DNA of 64,000 nt from Candidatus Saccharimonadota bacterium (lineage in GTDB: Bacteria > Patescibacteriota > Saccharimonadia > Saccharimonadales > UBA4665): positions 1-64,000 of the forward strand of contig JAGORO010000004.1 in the NCBI GenBank assembly GCA_018062785.1, written 5' to 3'. The notes under the pieces are model-generated. The model was not told the origin of the DNA, did not search any database, and saw only the letters and a list, made by a program, of their open reading frames with translations. Within the stretch, counting starts at the first letter, position 1. Every line of letters starts with the position of its first letter. Made by a program: the position numbers and the translations under genes. Of the stretch, positions 8,600 to 17,509 are shown in pieces.

Positions 8600-10564
8600 T
8601 TACACTTTAGCTTTGATGTCAGTAATAATGTCGCGGAGTTCGGCAGCTTTCTCGAACTCGAGATTTGCCGAAGCTAGGTCCATTTGGGCAGTGAGGTCTT
8701 TGATCAAATGCGCGTATTCGTCCTTGGGTATTTTCTTGAGGTTAAGCTTGGCGGTCTTGGCTTCTTCGGGCAAATCGGGTCGCAAACCCTTGTCAATGTC
8801 TTTTGAAACACCGCGCGGTGTGATGCCGTGTTTCGTGTTGTAGGCTTCTTGTATGGTGCGGCGACGGTTTGTCTCGTCGATAGTACGCTGCATACTACCG
8901 GTAATGCGGTCTGCGTACATAATCACTCGGCCCTTTTCGTGACGGGCCGCCCGACCGACAGTCTGGATCAACGCTTGCTCGCTTCGCAGAAAGCCCTCTT
9001 TGTCTGCATCGAGAATTGCCACCAAGCTTACCTCTGGCAGGTCGAGGCCTTCGCGGAGTAAGTTGATACCTACCAGCACATCGTAGACACCGAGCCGTAG
9101 GTCGCGCAAAATGTCGGTACGATCAAGCGTGTCGACATCACTATGCAGGTAGGCCACCTTGAGATTGAGATCCTTTAGATACTCTGTTAGGTCTTCGCTC
9201 ATGCGCTTGGTGAGCGTCGTAATAAGTACGCGTTCGCCCTTGGCGATAGTGTCGCGAACTTCGGCCAGCAAATCGTCGATCTGCCCCTCGATGGGGCGAA
9301 CCTCTATCGGCGGATCTAGTAGTCCTGTCGGGCGAATAACTTGCTGAACAGGTTCGGGACTGCGATTTAGCTCGTACTCTGCAGGAGTGGCGCTAACATA
9401 CACTACTTGATTAACGTGTCGCTCAAATTCCGTAAAGGTTAATGGGCGGTTATCGAGTGCGCTCGGCAAACGGAAGCCGTGCTCGACCAGCACCTCTTTG
9501 CGCGCCCGGTCGCCATTGTACATACCGCGGACCTGCGGGACAGTCATGTGGCTTTCGTCGATAAGCAGCAAGAAATCGTCCGGAAAGTAATCGAGGAGCG
9601 TTGCCGGTTGTTCGCCAGGCTCACGATTTGTGAGGTATCGACTATAGTTCTCGATGCCTTTTACAAAGCCGGTTTCTTCGAGCATTTCTAAGTCAAATCT
9701 GGTACGCTGACCAAGCCGCTGCGCCTCGAGTAGCTTGCCCTCGTTTTTGAATTGACCAAGCCTGTCATCTAGCTCCATCTCTATCTGGCCGAGTGCTACC
9801 TTGAGTTTGTCTTGTGGCGTCACGTAGTGGCTGCCCGGAAACACTTTGTAGCTCTGTAGTTTGGCCATTATCTCGCCTGTCAGCGGGTCTATTTTGGTAA
9901 TTCTATCTACCACATCGCCAAAAAATTCTACACGGTACGCCCACTCCTCGCTGGCCGGAAAAATATCGACCACATCGCCGCGGACACGAAAAGTACCTCT
10001 GTGAAAATCAACGTCATTTCGCTGATACTGGATGTCGGTGAGTTGTCTGAGCAGCTTGTCTCGGACACGTTTTTCGCCCACCGAAATATCGACCGACAAG
10101 CCATCGTAGTCTTCGACCGACCCAATGCCATAAATACAGCTTACACTGGCAACAATCAATACATCTTTGCGACTGAGCAGTGCGTCGGTGGCGGCATGGC
10201 GCATACGATCAATTTCTTCGTTGATCTGGCTATCTTTTTCGATGTAGGTGTCGCTGCGAGCAATGTAGGCTTCGGGCTGGTAGTAGTCGAAGTAGCTTAC
10301 AAAGTAGTGAACGGCGTTATCGGGGAAAAAGTGCTTAAACTCCGTATAGAGCTGGGCGGCAAGGGTTTTATTATGGCTCAGTACAAGTGTAGGTTTTTGG
10401 ATATTTTGCACCAGATTCGCCATGGTAAACGTCTTGCCCGATCCGGTCACGCCGAGCAAGGTCTGCTCTTTCACCCCATTTTGGAGCCCATTGGTGAGCA
10501 GCCGAATAGCCTCAGGCTGATCACCTTGCGGCGTATAGCTACTTTTAAGCTGAAACTTTGCCAT
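8600..10564 (-). CDS. uvrB: excinuclease ABC subunit B
   Basis: A 654-aa UvrB, the damage-verification helicase of nucleotide excision repair. Visible are Walker [13 protein letters not shown] (residues about 38-49), the beta-hairpin region with [20 protein letters not shown], helicase motifs with LLIDESH, the TVGRAARH motif, and the C-terminal UVR domain ([17 protein letters not shown]) that binds UvrC. It is a full-length copy standing alone, with no uvrA or uvrC in the window. The ATG lies 6 nt after TACACT, so the message is probably leaderless. Confidence 0.98.
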   Translation of the reverse strand: MAKFQLKSSYTPQGDQPEAIRLLTNGLQNGVKEQTLLGVTGSGKTFTMANLVQNIQKPTLVLSHNKTLAAQLYTEFKHFFPDNAVHYFVSYFDYYQPEAYIARSDTYIEKDSQINEEIDRMRHAATDALLSRKDVLIVASVSCIYGIGSVEDYDGLSVDISVGEKRVRDKLLRQLTDIQYQRNDVDFHRGTFRVRGDVVDIFPASEEWAYRVEFFGDVVDRITKIDPLTGEIMAKLQSYKVFPGSHYVTPQDKLKVALGQIEMELDDRLGQFKNEGKLLEAQRLGQRTRFDLEMLEETGFVKGIENYSRYLTNREPGEQPATLLDYFPDDFLLLIDESHMTVPQVRGMYNGDRARKEVLVEHGFRLPSALDNRPLTFTEFERHVNQVVYVSATPAEYELNRSPEPVQQVIRPTGLLDPPIEVRPIEGQIDDLLAEVRDTIAKGERVLITTLTKRMSEDLTEYLKDLNLKVAYLHSDVDTLDRTDILRDLRLGVYDVLVGINLLREGLDLPEVSLVAILDADKEGFLRSEQALIQTVGRAARHEKGRVIMYADRITGSMQRTIDETNRRRTIQEAYNTKHGITPRGVSKDIDKGLRPDLPEEAKTAKLNLKKIPKDEYAHLIKDLTAQMDLASANLEFEKAAELRDIITDIKAKV

Positions 10565-10570
10565 CTCTAC

Positions 10571-10576
10571 AGTGTA
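10571..10576 (-). promoter_or_regulatory. -10 box for leaderless uvrB mRNA
   Basis: TACACT on the minus strand is followed by 6 nt and the uvrB ATG at 10564; no Shine-Dalgarno fits in between. This spacing puts the transcription start at or next to the A of the start codon. Confidence 0.6.
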
Positions 10577-10650
10577 GCAGCTTGACCGTTTTTGACTACC
10601 ACCCGTCTCAATCTAGACCAAAAATTGAGAGGTTTTGTTTGTTGAAACGC

Positions 10651-11244
10651 TTAAAGCTTAATGATGTCTTTTATTGCGTTGTGTTGAGCATTCTTGAACA
10701 TTGAATAGTCACCATTGCATGCTTGCTGCGGGCCGCTGGGAACGTAGTAAAAATCATTTATGACAGCTTTTGCGCCATAGTTTTCGTTAGCACCATATTT
10801 GGCAATTGAACCTGGAGCAACATAGGAAGCCTGAGCTTTCGTTAATCTTACGATATTTTGCGTAACGTATTTACAATCCTTCACCAGCGGATCCTCACTG
10901 TTACTTAAGCTAATCGATGAGTCGCTCTGGGAGATATCGCTTGTTCCCTTCTTAAAAACATACGAAAGATTGCTCTTTTTAATTTCATCATTCAGTAAAA
11001 GTTTTACACCCCATTCTTTAATTTCCAAGTAATTTTCATCTGTCGTGTTTATTGCCGTTTCGACCGGCTTGGTAATAGCAGTTTTCTTCTTGGCCACGAA
11101 ACCAGAAGTAACAGTCTGTTCAGTGGTTTTATTTGTTTGTCGTTGGCTGTTCCAGACGAACCAGCCGGTGAATCCTAAAATACCGACCAGTATAATTACT
11201 AATAGCCCCTCGATGGCTGTAAATCCTTTTTGACTCTTGACCAT
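10651..11244 (-). CDS. type IV pilin-like protein, copy 1
   Basis: A 197-aa pilin-like protein with a prepilin N-terminus: basic MVKSQKG, then FTAIEGLLVIILVGILGFTG, with Glu at +5 after the presumed Gly|Phe cleavage and a membrane helix to about residue 30. The rest is a globular extracellular domain sharing the YLxIKEWGVK and NDxYYV motifs with the tandem copy at 11300-11884. The ATG at 11244 is preferred over an in-frame GTG at 11265 because GAGGGGG lies just upstream and the leader matches that of the sister gene. No pilus assembly genes are in the window. Confidence 0.88.
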   Translation of the reverse strand: MVKSQKGFTAIEGLLVIILVGILGFTGWFVWNSQRQTNKTTEQTVTSGFVAKKKTAITKPVETAINTTDENYLEIKEWGVKLLLNDEIKKSNLSYVFKKGTSDISQSDSSISLSNSEDPLVKDCKYVTQNIVRLTKAQASYVAPGSIAKYGANENYGAKAVINDFYYVPSGPQQACNGDYSMFKNAQHNAIKDIIKL

Positions 11245-11270
11245 TGTCACCCCCTCGTTAGTCACTTTTT

Positions 11271-11276
11271 ATTATA
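11271..11276 (-). promoter_or_regulatory. -10 box of pilin copy 1
   Basis: TATAAT on the minus strand, followed by an A-rich run and CTAACGAGGGGG before the ATG. The same promoter and leader occur upstream of copy 2, showing that the regulatory region was duplicated with the gene. Confidence 0.65.
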
Positions 11277-11299
11277 ATCCAGCCAGGCGCTTGCTATAT

Positions 11300-11884
11300 C
11301 TATTCTTTCTCTAGCATCTGCCACACGAGGTCAAAGCCCTTTCCGTGAGCAAATACTGGCTCCATAAAGGCAATATCTGCTTCTGGGGCATTACCAAACC
11401 CTGTTGATGGCTGCAACACGTAGTAGTAATCGTTTACCTGAATAAAGCTGCTCGCCGGATACTGTACGCCGGCATTGACGAGTGCTTCTTTAGTTTTTGC
11501 CCTATAAAGACTAATCCCTGCATTGGCGGTCGTGGGATTGTTCTGAATTTCCGTCGTACTCAGCGTGATCCTTTCTACGCTACCAGCAGTAGAAGGAGCA
11601 ACAGTATATACAGCATGCTGTACTGCCGTATTAGTTAACGGCATTTTAACGCCCCACTCTTTAATTATTAAATACGGCTTCGACACTTCTTTCTGTTTGC
11701 TAGCTGGGGCTGTTACCTTCGCTTTTTTGGATACATTGTAAGCATTTTTCACCATATCGTTATTTGTGTGGTCTAACTTTTGTTGGCTTTGCCAGACGAA
11801 CCAGCCAGTGAATCCTAAAATACCGACCAGAATAATTACTAATAGCCCTTCGATGGCTGTAAATCCTTTTTGACTCCTATTCAT
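11300..11884 (-). CDS. type IV pilin-like protein, copy 2
   Basis: A 194-aa pilin-like protein whose first 30 residues are almost identical to copy 1 (SQKGFTAIEGLLVIILVGIL), with Gly|Phe cleavage and Glu at +5. The extracellular domain has diverged strongly but keeps YLIIKEWGVK near residue 65 and the NDYYYVLQPSTGFG segment, so the pair arose by tandem duplication. GAGGGGG precedes the ATG at 11884. The two genes may encode different subunits, or variants, of one surface filament; the machinery to export them must be encoded elsewhere. Confidence 0.88.
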   Translation of the reverse strand: MNRSQKGFTAIEGLLVIILVGILGFTGWFVWQSQQKLDHTNNDMVKNAYNVSKKAKVTAPASKQKEVSKPYLIIKEWGVKMPLTNTAVQHAVYTVAPSTAGSVERITLSTTEIQNNPTTANAGISLYRAKTKEALVNAGVQYPASSFIQVNDYYYVLQPSTGFGNAPEADIAFMEPVFAHGKGFDLVWQMLEKE

Positions 11885-11912
11885 TATGCCCCCTCGTTAG
11901 TTAGTTACTTTT

Positions 11913-11918
11913 ATTATA
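11913..11918 (-). promoter_or_regulatory. -10 box of pilin copy 2
   Basis: TATAAT on the minus strand with the same downstream leader (A run, CTAACGAGGGGG) as the copy-1 promoter, so each pilin gene has its own promoter. Confidence 0.65.
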
Positions 11919-11986
11919 CCCCTGACCAGACGGAGCACAAGCGGTATTCCAAATTTGTGCCAAACACCGTACAATGGGGTCACACT

Positions 11987-12703
11987 ATGGCACACAAACA
12001 CATTCACGAACACAAAATATGGAAAATGAGCCCAGCGCAGATCGAAGCAATCAAGCATTCTGCACGTAATCTGAAATCTAGCGATGAAGAATTTGAGGAA
12101 GCCTTTGAAATTCTTCGGAAATACCCAAAAAGAGTAACCTTTTTTGGGTCTGCTCGAACCTCATCTCGGCACAAAGCCTACCATCGCTCTCACGACTTAG
12201 CTGCGGCATTGGCCGAGGATGGTTTTGCAATCGTTTCTGGCGGAGGTGGTGGCATTATGGAAGCCAGCAATCGTGGAGCGTTCGACGAGCAAGAGGTGTC
12301 CGTTGGCTTTAATATTGTCCTGCCCCACGAGCAACACCTAAACCCCTACACTACAGACAGTCTCGCCTTTAACTATTTCTTTACGCGCAAGGTGATGATG
12401 GCGTTTTATTCGCACGGATTCGTGTATTTTCCGGGTGGGTTCGGCACTTTTGATGAGCTTTTCGAAGTACTTACGCTTATTCAAACGGGCAAAACGGCAC
12501 CTGTTCCTGTAGTTTTAGTCGGCAAAAAATTCTGGAAACCACTCGATAAATACCTGCGCGTGCACATGGAACGGAATGGCCTGATATCTCCCGGAGATCG
12601 AAAACTCTACCACATTACCGATGATTTAACCTACGCCCGTAGGCTCGTCAACCAAGGGTACGAACACAACAAAACTCGTATCGGTAATATTTACGTAAAA
12701 TAA
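11987..12703 (+). CDS. LOG family protein (Rossmann-fold nucleotide phosphoribohydrolase-like)
   Basis: A 238-aa protein of the LOG/TIGR00730 family, often mislabelled lysine decarboxylase. The diagnostic PGGxGTxxE motif is PGGFGTFDE (residues 149-157), preceded by the SGGGGGIMEASNRGA loop (residues 84-98). Family members cleave nucleoside 5'-monophosphates to base and ribose-5-phosphate. The start is the ATG at 11987; the open frame extends upstream to 11870, but that stretch runs back over the divergent pilin promoter. TACAAT lies 11 nt before the ATG and no Shine-Dalgarno is evident. Substrate in this lineage is unknown. Confidence 0.87.
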   Translation: MAHKHIHEHKIWKMSPAQIEAIKHSARNLKSSDEEFEEAFEILRKYPKRVTFFGSARTSSRHKAYHRSHDLAAALAEDGFAIVSGGGGGIMEASNRGAFDEQEVSVGFNIVLPHEQHLNPYTTDSLAFNYFFTRKVMMAFYSHGFVYFPGGFGTFDELFEVLTLIQTGKTAPVPVVLVGKKFWKPLDKYLRVHMERNGLISPGDRKLYHITDDLTYARRLVNQGYEHNKTRIGNIYVK

Positions 12704-12710
12704 ACCGTCT

Positions 12711-13946
12711 TTACTCGATAGCATACTCGGGAACAAGTTGGCGCTCAATCGATTGAAGTACCTCTTTTTGTAAGACTGGGTATCCTAGATACCTGCCGAT
12801 AATCTCCCGCTGTAATGCCTTGCTCATGTAGCCGACCAACCGTTCTGCATACTTGCGAGCATTGCACACCGAAAGTGCAACATCGAGAATATTGAGAGAG
12901 ACTGCTCGCTTGCCATCGAGTAAGCCAAGAAAGTGAGAATTCTTCCAAAAAGATAGCGAAGGATCAAGCCCGATTAGAATATCTTCGGTTTCCGCTAGCC
13001 ACATGTCTTCTGGCTGCATGTGGGGCTCAAATAGTTCTGAATGACTACTACCGTTACTATGCTCGCTTCCAAAGAACCAGTGAAGCGTATTCCAATGCAC
13101 CTGCCTGTTTCGTAGCTCAACCACCTGTGACCATTCCCTTGCAGACAGCCCTGCGATGACCTCGCCGAAATCTGGACGAACTTGGTGCATTTTTAGAAAC
13201 GCACTGGTCGAACGAATGGTATTCAGCTCGTGAATGCACATAGTTATTACCGTAATTGCTAGTGCCGGTAGTTTACATGACAACGGTAAGACCACTATAG
13301 TTCCGAGCTCTGCAACAGAAACAATATTCTGCCTGTTTCGCTGCGTATACTCCTCTGATACGACGGGCCATTTTTTGCCAGTAGGTATTGTGAAGTGCAC
13401 CTTTCGTGTCTCAAAATCACTCGGTGTAAGTGCTTGGTACGCCGCAAGGCGTTTTTTGTGCCATGCCTCCGATTCGGCAATAAAGGTCGCTGCGAGTAAC
13501 TCTGCTGTCGATTCATGCTTAAGCATGCTGTCGAGACTGCGGTAGCCCAAAAGCTTCATAGTATTCTTGGGAGCAAGCTTCTTGAGGATACGCTTAGCGA
13601 CAACCGGTTTCATGGCAATCACTTCACTCTTCTGCTCGACGGTATTGAGGTGCGAGACAATTGCAGCTAACAGCTTCTCTGGCTTGCCATCTGCAAGTCC
13701 CAGCCCAGCTTCAATGCGTGCATCGTCGGCGAGTAATCTGGCTTTGAGCGCTCCGTATAGCTCTTCTCCGGTTGTGTCGGTTGGGTCTAGACCAAGCTGT
13801 ACGGTCTTGTCTCGCACTTCGTTCGCAATATGCAGCGAGAGCCGAATATCAGTACCTCTCGAGCCAGTAGCATTTTCAAGGCCTCGCAGCCATACCTGAT
13901 ACTCGGGAAGATCCTTCCCTGCTAGTTGTGCCAATACCCTCGACAT
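12711..13946 (-). CDS. hypothetical protein, 411 aa, mostly helical
   Basis: I do not recognise this family. The 411-aa product is soluble and predicted largely helical, with a basic segment KPVVAKRILKKLAPKNTMKL near residue 112 followed by LGYRSLDSMLKHE. Later come an aromatic-rich VHWNTLHWFFGSEH stretch (around residue 284) and a C-terminal helical part with KAERLVGYMSKALQ-like character. No membrane helix or nucleotide-binding motif is visible. It converges with the LOG gene (7 nt between stops). The ATG at 13946 has no Shine-Dalgarno; TAAACT lies 9 nt upstream. Probably a lineage-specific conserved protein. Confidence 0.75.
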   Translation of the reverse strand: MSRVLAQLAGKDLPEYQVWLRGLENATGSRGTDIRLSLHIANEVRDKTVQLGLDPTDTTGEELYGALKARLLADDARIEAGLGLADGKPEKLLAAIVSHLNTVEQKSEVIAMKPVVAKRILKKLAPKNTMKLLGYRSLDSMLKHESTAELLAATFIAESEAWHKKRLAAYQALTPSDFETRKVHFTIPTGKKWPVVSEEYTQRNRQNIVSVAELGTIVVLPLSCKLPALAITVITMCIHELNTIRSTSAFLKMHQVRPDFGEVIAGLSAREWSQVVELRNRQVHWNTLHWFFGSEHSNGSSHSELFEPHMQPEDMWLAETEDILIGLDPSLSFWKNSHFLGLLDGKRAVSLNILDVALSVCNARKYAERLVGYMSKALQREIIGRYLGYPVLQKEVLQSIERQLVPEYAIE

Positions 13947-13999
13947 CTTGCTTATAGTTTAGCAGAATAGAGGCAAAAACACAGATATATTTCGCTTTG

Positions 14000-15016
14000 T
14001 TAGAAACTTTCTGGCTTGTACCAGTCTGGCGCTTTTTCTAGCCATGCTTCGATTTCGCGCTCAGTCAGAAGACCATTTTGTGCTCCAACTTGCTGGACCA
14101 CGCTCATAGAGTTAATTGGCGCCCACTGCAATGCGCCGGCGAGGTCAAAACCTCGCGCCAGTGCCGCAACAAGTGTACTCGCGAAAGCGTCACCCGCTCC
14201 AGTTCGTTCAAACGGTGGTGCTGGGTCTGGATATAACGGCATCTTGTATCGATTTACGCCGTCAGATGCGTACGCACCATCTGGACCGTCGGTAATAACG
14301 ACGATTTTGCAACCATATGAGTGGAATCTGTCGAGCAAATCATGCAGATTGTGATAATCGCCGCCAGAGACTAAAACAGCCTCTTCTCTGTTTAGTATGA
14401 CGACTTCGGTTCGGGCATAGAGTCTCTTGAGTCGCTCAACGCCTGTCTTCATCTGGAATGTTCCCGGCTGAAATGCAAGCTTAACCTCTGGATATTTTTC
14501 GAGCCAACCGGCGATTTCGTCGCTATAATCTAGAGCGTTTTCGCTGATCGAGCTAAAGTAGACCCATTTTGGCATTTCGGCAGGGCGGAAGTGCGGCCAA
14601 TTGTAGTCATACTCTTCGTGATTAATTAAGATTGTACGCTCTTCTTTGTACCACAAAACGAAGTGCAGATTGCTAGCCTTCTTAGGATTCACATGCACAA
14701 AACGATGATCAACATCTTCTTTTGCCAGCGCCTTAATGATATCGCGGCCAGCATCATCACCACCAACATTCGTCTCAAAGGCAACGTTTAGACCGAGTCG
14801 CGAGCATGAAACGGCTGCATTTGCAGCATTTCCCACGGCGTGCAGGGTCTCGGCATGATCGAACGGTAGCTTCATGCCGAATTGCATGGCAATCCATTGG
14901 CCATGCTCATTTTTGTACGTGTGCGCCTGGTCATCGTATAACTTGATGAATATATCGGTTACCACGTCCCCGATACAGAGTATGTCGATTGGTTTATGCT
15001 TAGTCACGTTTTCCAC
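14000..15016 (-). CDS. PfkB family carbohydrate kinase
   Basis: A 338-aa ribokinase/PfkB-fold sugar kinase. The family end motif RTGAGDAFASTL places the catalytic aspartate at about residue 276; NREEAVLVSGG and the GNAANAAVSCSRLG substrate-side segment are also present. Adenosine, ribose, fructose or 2-keto-deoxy sugar kinases share this fold, so the substrate is open. It lies 56 nt downstream of the class II aldolase on the same strand, which makes a sugar-phosphate role likely. The start is a GTG at 15016 or the GTG 9 nt further in, which is better spaced from AAGGGG. Confidence 0.87.
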   Translation of the reverse strand: MENVTKHKPIDILCIGDVVTDIFIKLYDDQAHTYKNEHGQWIAMQFGMKLPFDHAETLHAVGNAANAAVSCSRLGLNVAFETNVGGDDAGRDIIKALAKEDVDHRFVHVNPKKASNLHFVLWYKEERTILINHEEYDYNWPHFRPAEMPKWVYFSSISENALDYSDEIAGWLEKYPEVKLAFQPGTFQMKTGVERLKRLYARTEVVILNREEAVLVSGGDYHNLHDLLDRFHSYGCKIVVITDGPDGAYASDGVNRYKMPLYPDPAPPFERTGAGDAFASTLVAALARGFDLAGALQWAPINSMSVVQQVGAQNGLLTEREIEAWLEKAPDWYKPESF

Positions 15017-15072
15017 CCCTTATATTGTTCTTGTTGCTTATGCTTAATTGTAGCTTACTACCCCAGAAAAGG

Positions 15073-15993
15073 CTAGCAAACCTTGACCGCCTTATAGGCC
15101 GACCCGAACATGTCGATCTTCGATTCGACAACTTGCTGCACGCTATCGAGCACTGGTCCACCGATAAGCTTAGCGACGCTCGATTCTTTTGGATTCCCCT
15201 TGAGCGCTTTTTCGAGCGCTTCGCGGTATGCAATCCGCATATCGCTATTGATATTAATCTTGCTAACCCCGATATTCACGGCTGACTGGAAGAAATGTCC
15301 GGGCGTACCACTGCCACCGTGCAGGCTAATGTTGCAGCCAATTGTGTCCCTGATTTCCTGCAACAGTGATAGGTCGAGTTGCTTTGGAACCGGATACTTG
15401 CCGTGCAGATTTCCAACAGCGGCCGCAAACGTATCTATGCCTGTCGCTTCGACAAATTTGTGCGCACCGTCGGGGGTGCTAAAGGTTTTCTTAATCTCTG
15501 CATAGTTGATTTTTTCGGTATGTAGATTGCTGCTACCACCGAAGTAATGTGGCTCGCTTTCAACGAGTGCACCAGTAAACTTTGCGTACTCTACGACTTC
15601 CTTTGTAGCTGCAATGATTTCCTCGTCGGTAGCATCATGATTAGCCTGACTCACGTCGATATGGATAAACTCATACCCAGCATCTACACCTTTTTTGGCT
15701 GCTTCTACGCTTGGGCTATGATCGAGGTTAATGTAGATTTCTACCCCATACTCTTCACGCAGATTGTCGACCATATCTCGGACCGTATCGAGTCCTAGGT
15801 CATCGACTTCACCTTGGCTAACCTCTACCAGAACTGGGGAGTTCTTGACCGCCGCAGCGCGGACAACAGCCTTGAGGGTCGTAGCATCATCGAGATTAAA
15901 TGCGCCAAACGCCCATCCGTTTCTTCGCGCCTCATCCATCCGAGCCCGAGCCCGAACGCAGTTTTTACGCATTTCTACCAATGTTAGTGACAT
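15073..15993 (-). CDS. fba: class II fructose-bisphosphate aldolase
   Basis: A 306-aa zinc-dependent aldolase of the FbaA/GatY/KbaY superfamily, which splits fructose-1,6-bisphosphate or a related ketose-phosphate. The metal-ligand and catalytic motif INLDHSPSVEAAKKGVDAGY starts near residue 88, with D91 and H92; SEPHYFGG supplies the glutamate and a second histidine, and SLHGGSGTP the third. SD-like GGGAGGG precedes the ATG, with TATACT further upstream. It is followed by the PfkB kinase. Exact substrate (FBP or tagatose-BP) cannot be settled by eye. Confidence 0.93.
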   Translation of the reverse strand: MSLTLVEMRKNCVRARARMDEARRNGWAFGAFNLDDATTLKAVVRAAAVKNSPVLVEVSQGEVDDLGLDTVRDMVDNLREEYGVEIYINLDHSPSVEAAKKGVDAGYEFIHIDVSQANHDATDEEIIAATKEVVEYAKFTGALVESEPHYFGGSSNLHTEKINYAEIKKTFSTPDGAHKFVEATGIDTFAAAVGNLHGKYPVPKQLDLSLLQEIRDTIGCNISLHGGSGTPGHFFQSAVNIGVSKININSDMRIAYREALEKALKGNPKESSVAKLIGGPVLDSVQQVVESKIDMFGSAYKAVKVC

Positions 15994-16052
15994 AATCCCT
16001 CCCTTTTACACCTAGTATAGATGGTTATGCTTGCTTCCGCAATCTCAAGGAC

Positions 16053-16058
16053 TATACT
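16053..16058 (+). promoter_or_regulatory. -10 box in front of the receiver-like fragment
   Basis: TATACT followed by 7 nt and an ATG at 16066. This is the leaderless spacing seen elsewhere in the window, but that ATG is one frame off from the receiver-like reading frame that begins at 16074. Confidence 0.5.
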
Positions 16059-16073
16059 ATCAGCCATGAAATC

Positions 16074-16400
16074 GTGTATCGGGCACATACCCTTCAAGAA
16101 GCCGAAGAAGGCATCCGAAAAGTCAAGACTGGCGGGCTAGCCATCCAAGCGGTCTTGCTTGATGGCAATATAAACCCAAGGTCAAGACTTGGCGAAGATG
16201 TGTTGCGTCTCGCCACTGCTATACAGCAGACACCCGAGGAAAAACGTCCATATACCGTCGGCTTCTCGATAGATTCGATAGATACCTATGGGATAGTTAT
16301 AGATGTCGATATGACGAAAGAGCATGTCTACGAGTTACCGCTGATACTAGACACACTCAGCACACAAGCTATACACGAGCGTCGGTTTTCTGGCCAATAA
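16074..16400 (+). CDS. truncated response-regulator receiver-like protein
   Basis: A 108-aa reading frame whose IQAVLLDGNI segment (residues about 27-36) looks like strand beta3 of a receiver domain with its phospho-accepting aspartate, followed by a YTVGFSID beta4-like segment. The N-terminal acidic pair of receivers is missing. The frame opens at a GTG, 8 nt after an ATG that is correctly spaced from TATACT but out of frame. One extra A in the AAA run after that ATG would join them and read MKIVYRAHTL. The 3' end overlaps the convergent transketolase gene by 32 nt. It may be a degraded or frameshifted gene. Confidence 0.5.
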   Translation: MYRAHTLQEAEEGIRKVKTGGLAIQAVLLDGNINPRSRLGEDVLRLATAIQQTPEEKRPYTVGFSIDSIDTYGIVIDVDMTKEHVYELPLILDTLSTQAIHERRFSGQ

Positions 16401-17355
16401 CGTGGTGAGCCGCAAGACGAATGTGCTTGGCGTCTAGGCCAAAGTGCTCCAAAAGTTCGTTGCCATCACCGCTCTCGCCATAGCGGTCTTGCATGCCAAG
16501 CCGCTTTAGGTATGCTGGGCATTTATCGCCAAGCAGTTCTGCTACAGCTCCGCCAAGCCCACCGACGATCTGTGCCTCCTCGACCGTAACAACGCAGCGT
16601 GTTTTTTTAACACTGCGAGCAATAGTAGCTACATCGAGGGGCTTGATAGTTGGCACATGGATCACCTCGGCATCGATACCATCCTTGAACAGCTGTTCGG
16701 CCGCGAGCAGTGCATGGTATGTCATTGTGCCGGTGGCAATAATCGTAACGTCTTCGCCCGGTTCAAATACATAGGCTTTACCTATCTCGAAAGGCGTCTT
16801 ATCTGTCGTTATGACTGGGGTTGCCTCGCGACAAAGTCGGATGTAATTCGGATGTGGGTTCTTGGCCATAGCGAGTGTCGCTTTCTCGGCCTCGACAGAA
16901 TCGCAAGGATTTATAACAACCATACCTGGCATGACACGCATCAGCGCAAGGTCTTCAAGCATCTGGTGCGTTGCGCCATCTGGACCCGTATATAAACCGG
17001 CGTGGCCACCAACAATCTTAACAGGCGCATCATTGAGACAAGCGGTCGTCTTAATCTGCTCCCAGTTACGCCCAGGACTAAATGCTGCGTAACTGGCTGC
17101 AAACGGGATTTTGCCAGCCAGTGCCATACCAGCAGCTACAGTTGCTAGGTTTTGCTCGGCCACCCCAATCTGCACAAACCGCTCTGGGAATTTCTCGGCG
17201 AAGCCATCCATCTTAACCGACCCTGTAAGGTCGGCACACAAGCCTACGACGTTCTCGTCTTGCTCTCCTGCAGCCACAAGCCCGCGCCCAAATCCAGCAC
17301 GAATTGGCTCGGTTTTCATTTCCTTTTTTAGTTCCTCTAGATGTAAATCACTCAT
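16369..17355 (-). CDS. tktC: transketolase, C-terminal subunit
   Basis: A 328-aa protein equal to the pyrimidine-binding and C-terminal domains of transketolase. It carries MDGFAEKFPERFVQIGVAEQ (residues about 49-68) with the glutamate that activates thiamine diphosphate, and the C-terminal VVTVEEAQIVGGLGGAVAE. It works with the N-terminal subunit encoded just upstream to move two-carbon units between sugar phosphates. Split transketolases of this kind are common in archaea and many bacteria. It lies 153 nt after the N-subunit stop, an unusually long gap for this compact region. Confidence 0.95.
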   Translation of the reverse strand: MSDLHLEELKKEMKTEPIRAGFGRGLVAAGEQDENVVGLCADLTGSVKMDGFAEKFPERFVQIGVAEQNLATVAAGMALAGKIPFAASYAAFSPGRNWEQIKTTACLNDAPVKIVGGHAGLYTGPDGATHQMLEDLALMRVMPGMVVINPCDSVEAEKATLAMAKNPHPNYIRLCREATPVITTDKTPFEIGKAYVFEPGEDVTIIATGTMTYHALLAAEQLFKDGIDAEVIHVPTIKPLDVATIARSVKKTRCVVTVEEAQIVGGLGGAVAELLGDKCPAYLKRLGMQDRYGESGDGNELLEHFGLDAKHIRLAAHHVIGQKTDARV

Positions 17356-17509
17356 AATTCATCCCCATTTCGTTTGGTAGCATAATGTCGAGACGACCCC
17401 CTGCACACTTAAGCGAGTGTTTTGAAGAAGGGTACTCGGGCGAAACGCAGCCCAAGCTATTTGTGGTAGCGTGGCGCGAAAGTGGTACCCTGCGGCAAAA
17501 TGTGAGCGA
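17356..17509 (-). other. structured spacer between the two transketolase subunit genes
   Basis: The 154-nt gap between the subunit genes can fold on the minus strand: GGGTAC near its start pairs with GTACCC about 55 nt later, enclosing a GGGC/GCCC hairpin. It also holds the 10-mer CCACGCTACC, which occurs in the three-hairpin element at 26034-26138 on the same strand. It could modulate subunit ratio, or be a decayed copy of that element. No credible ORF was accepted here. Confidence 0.35.
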
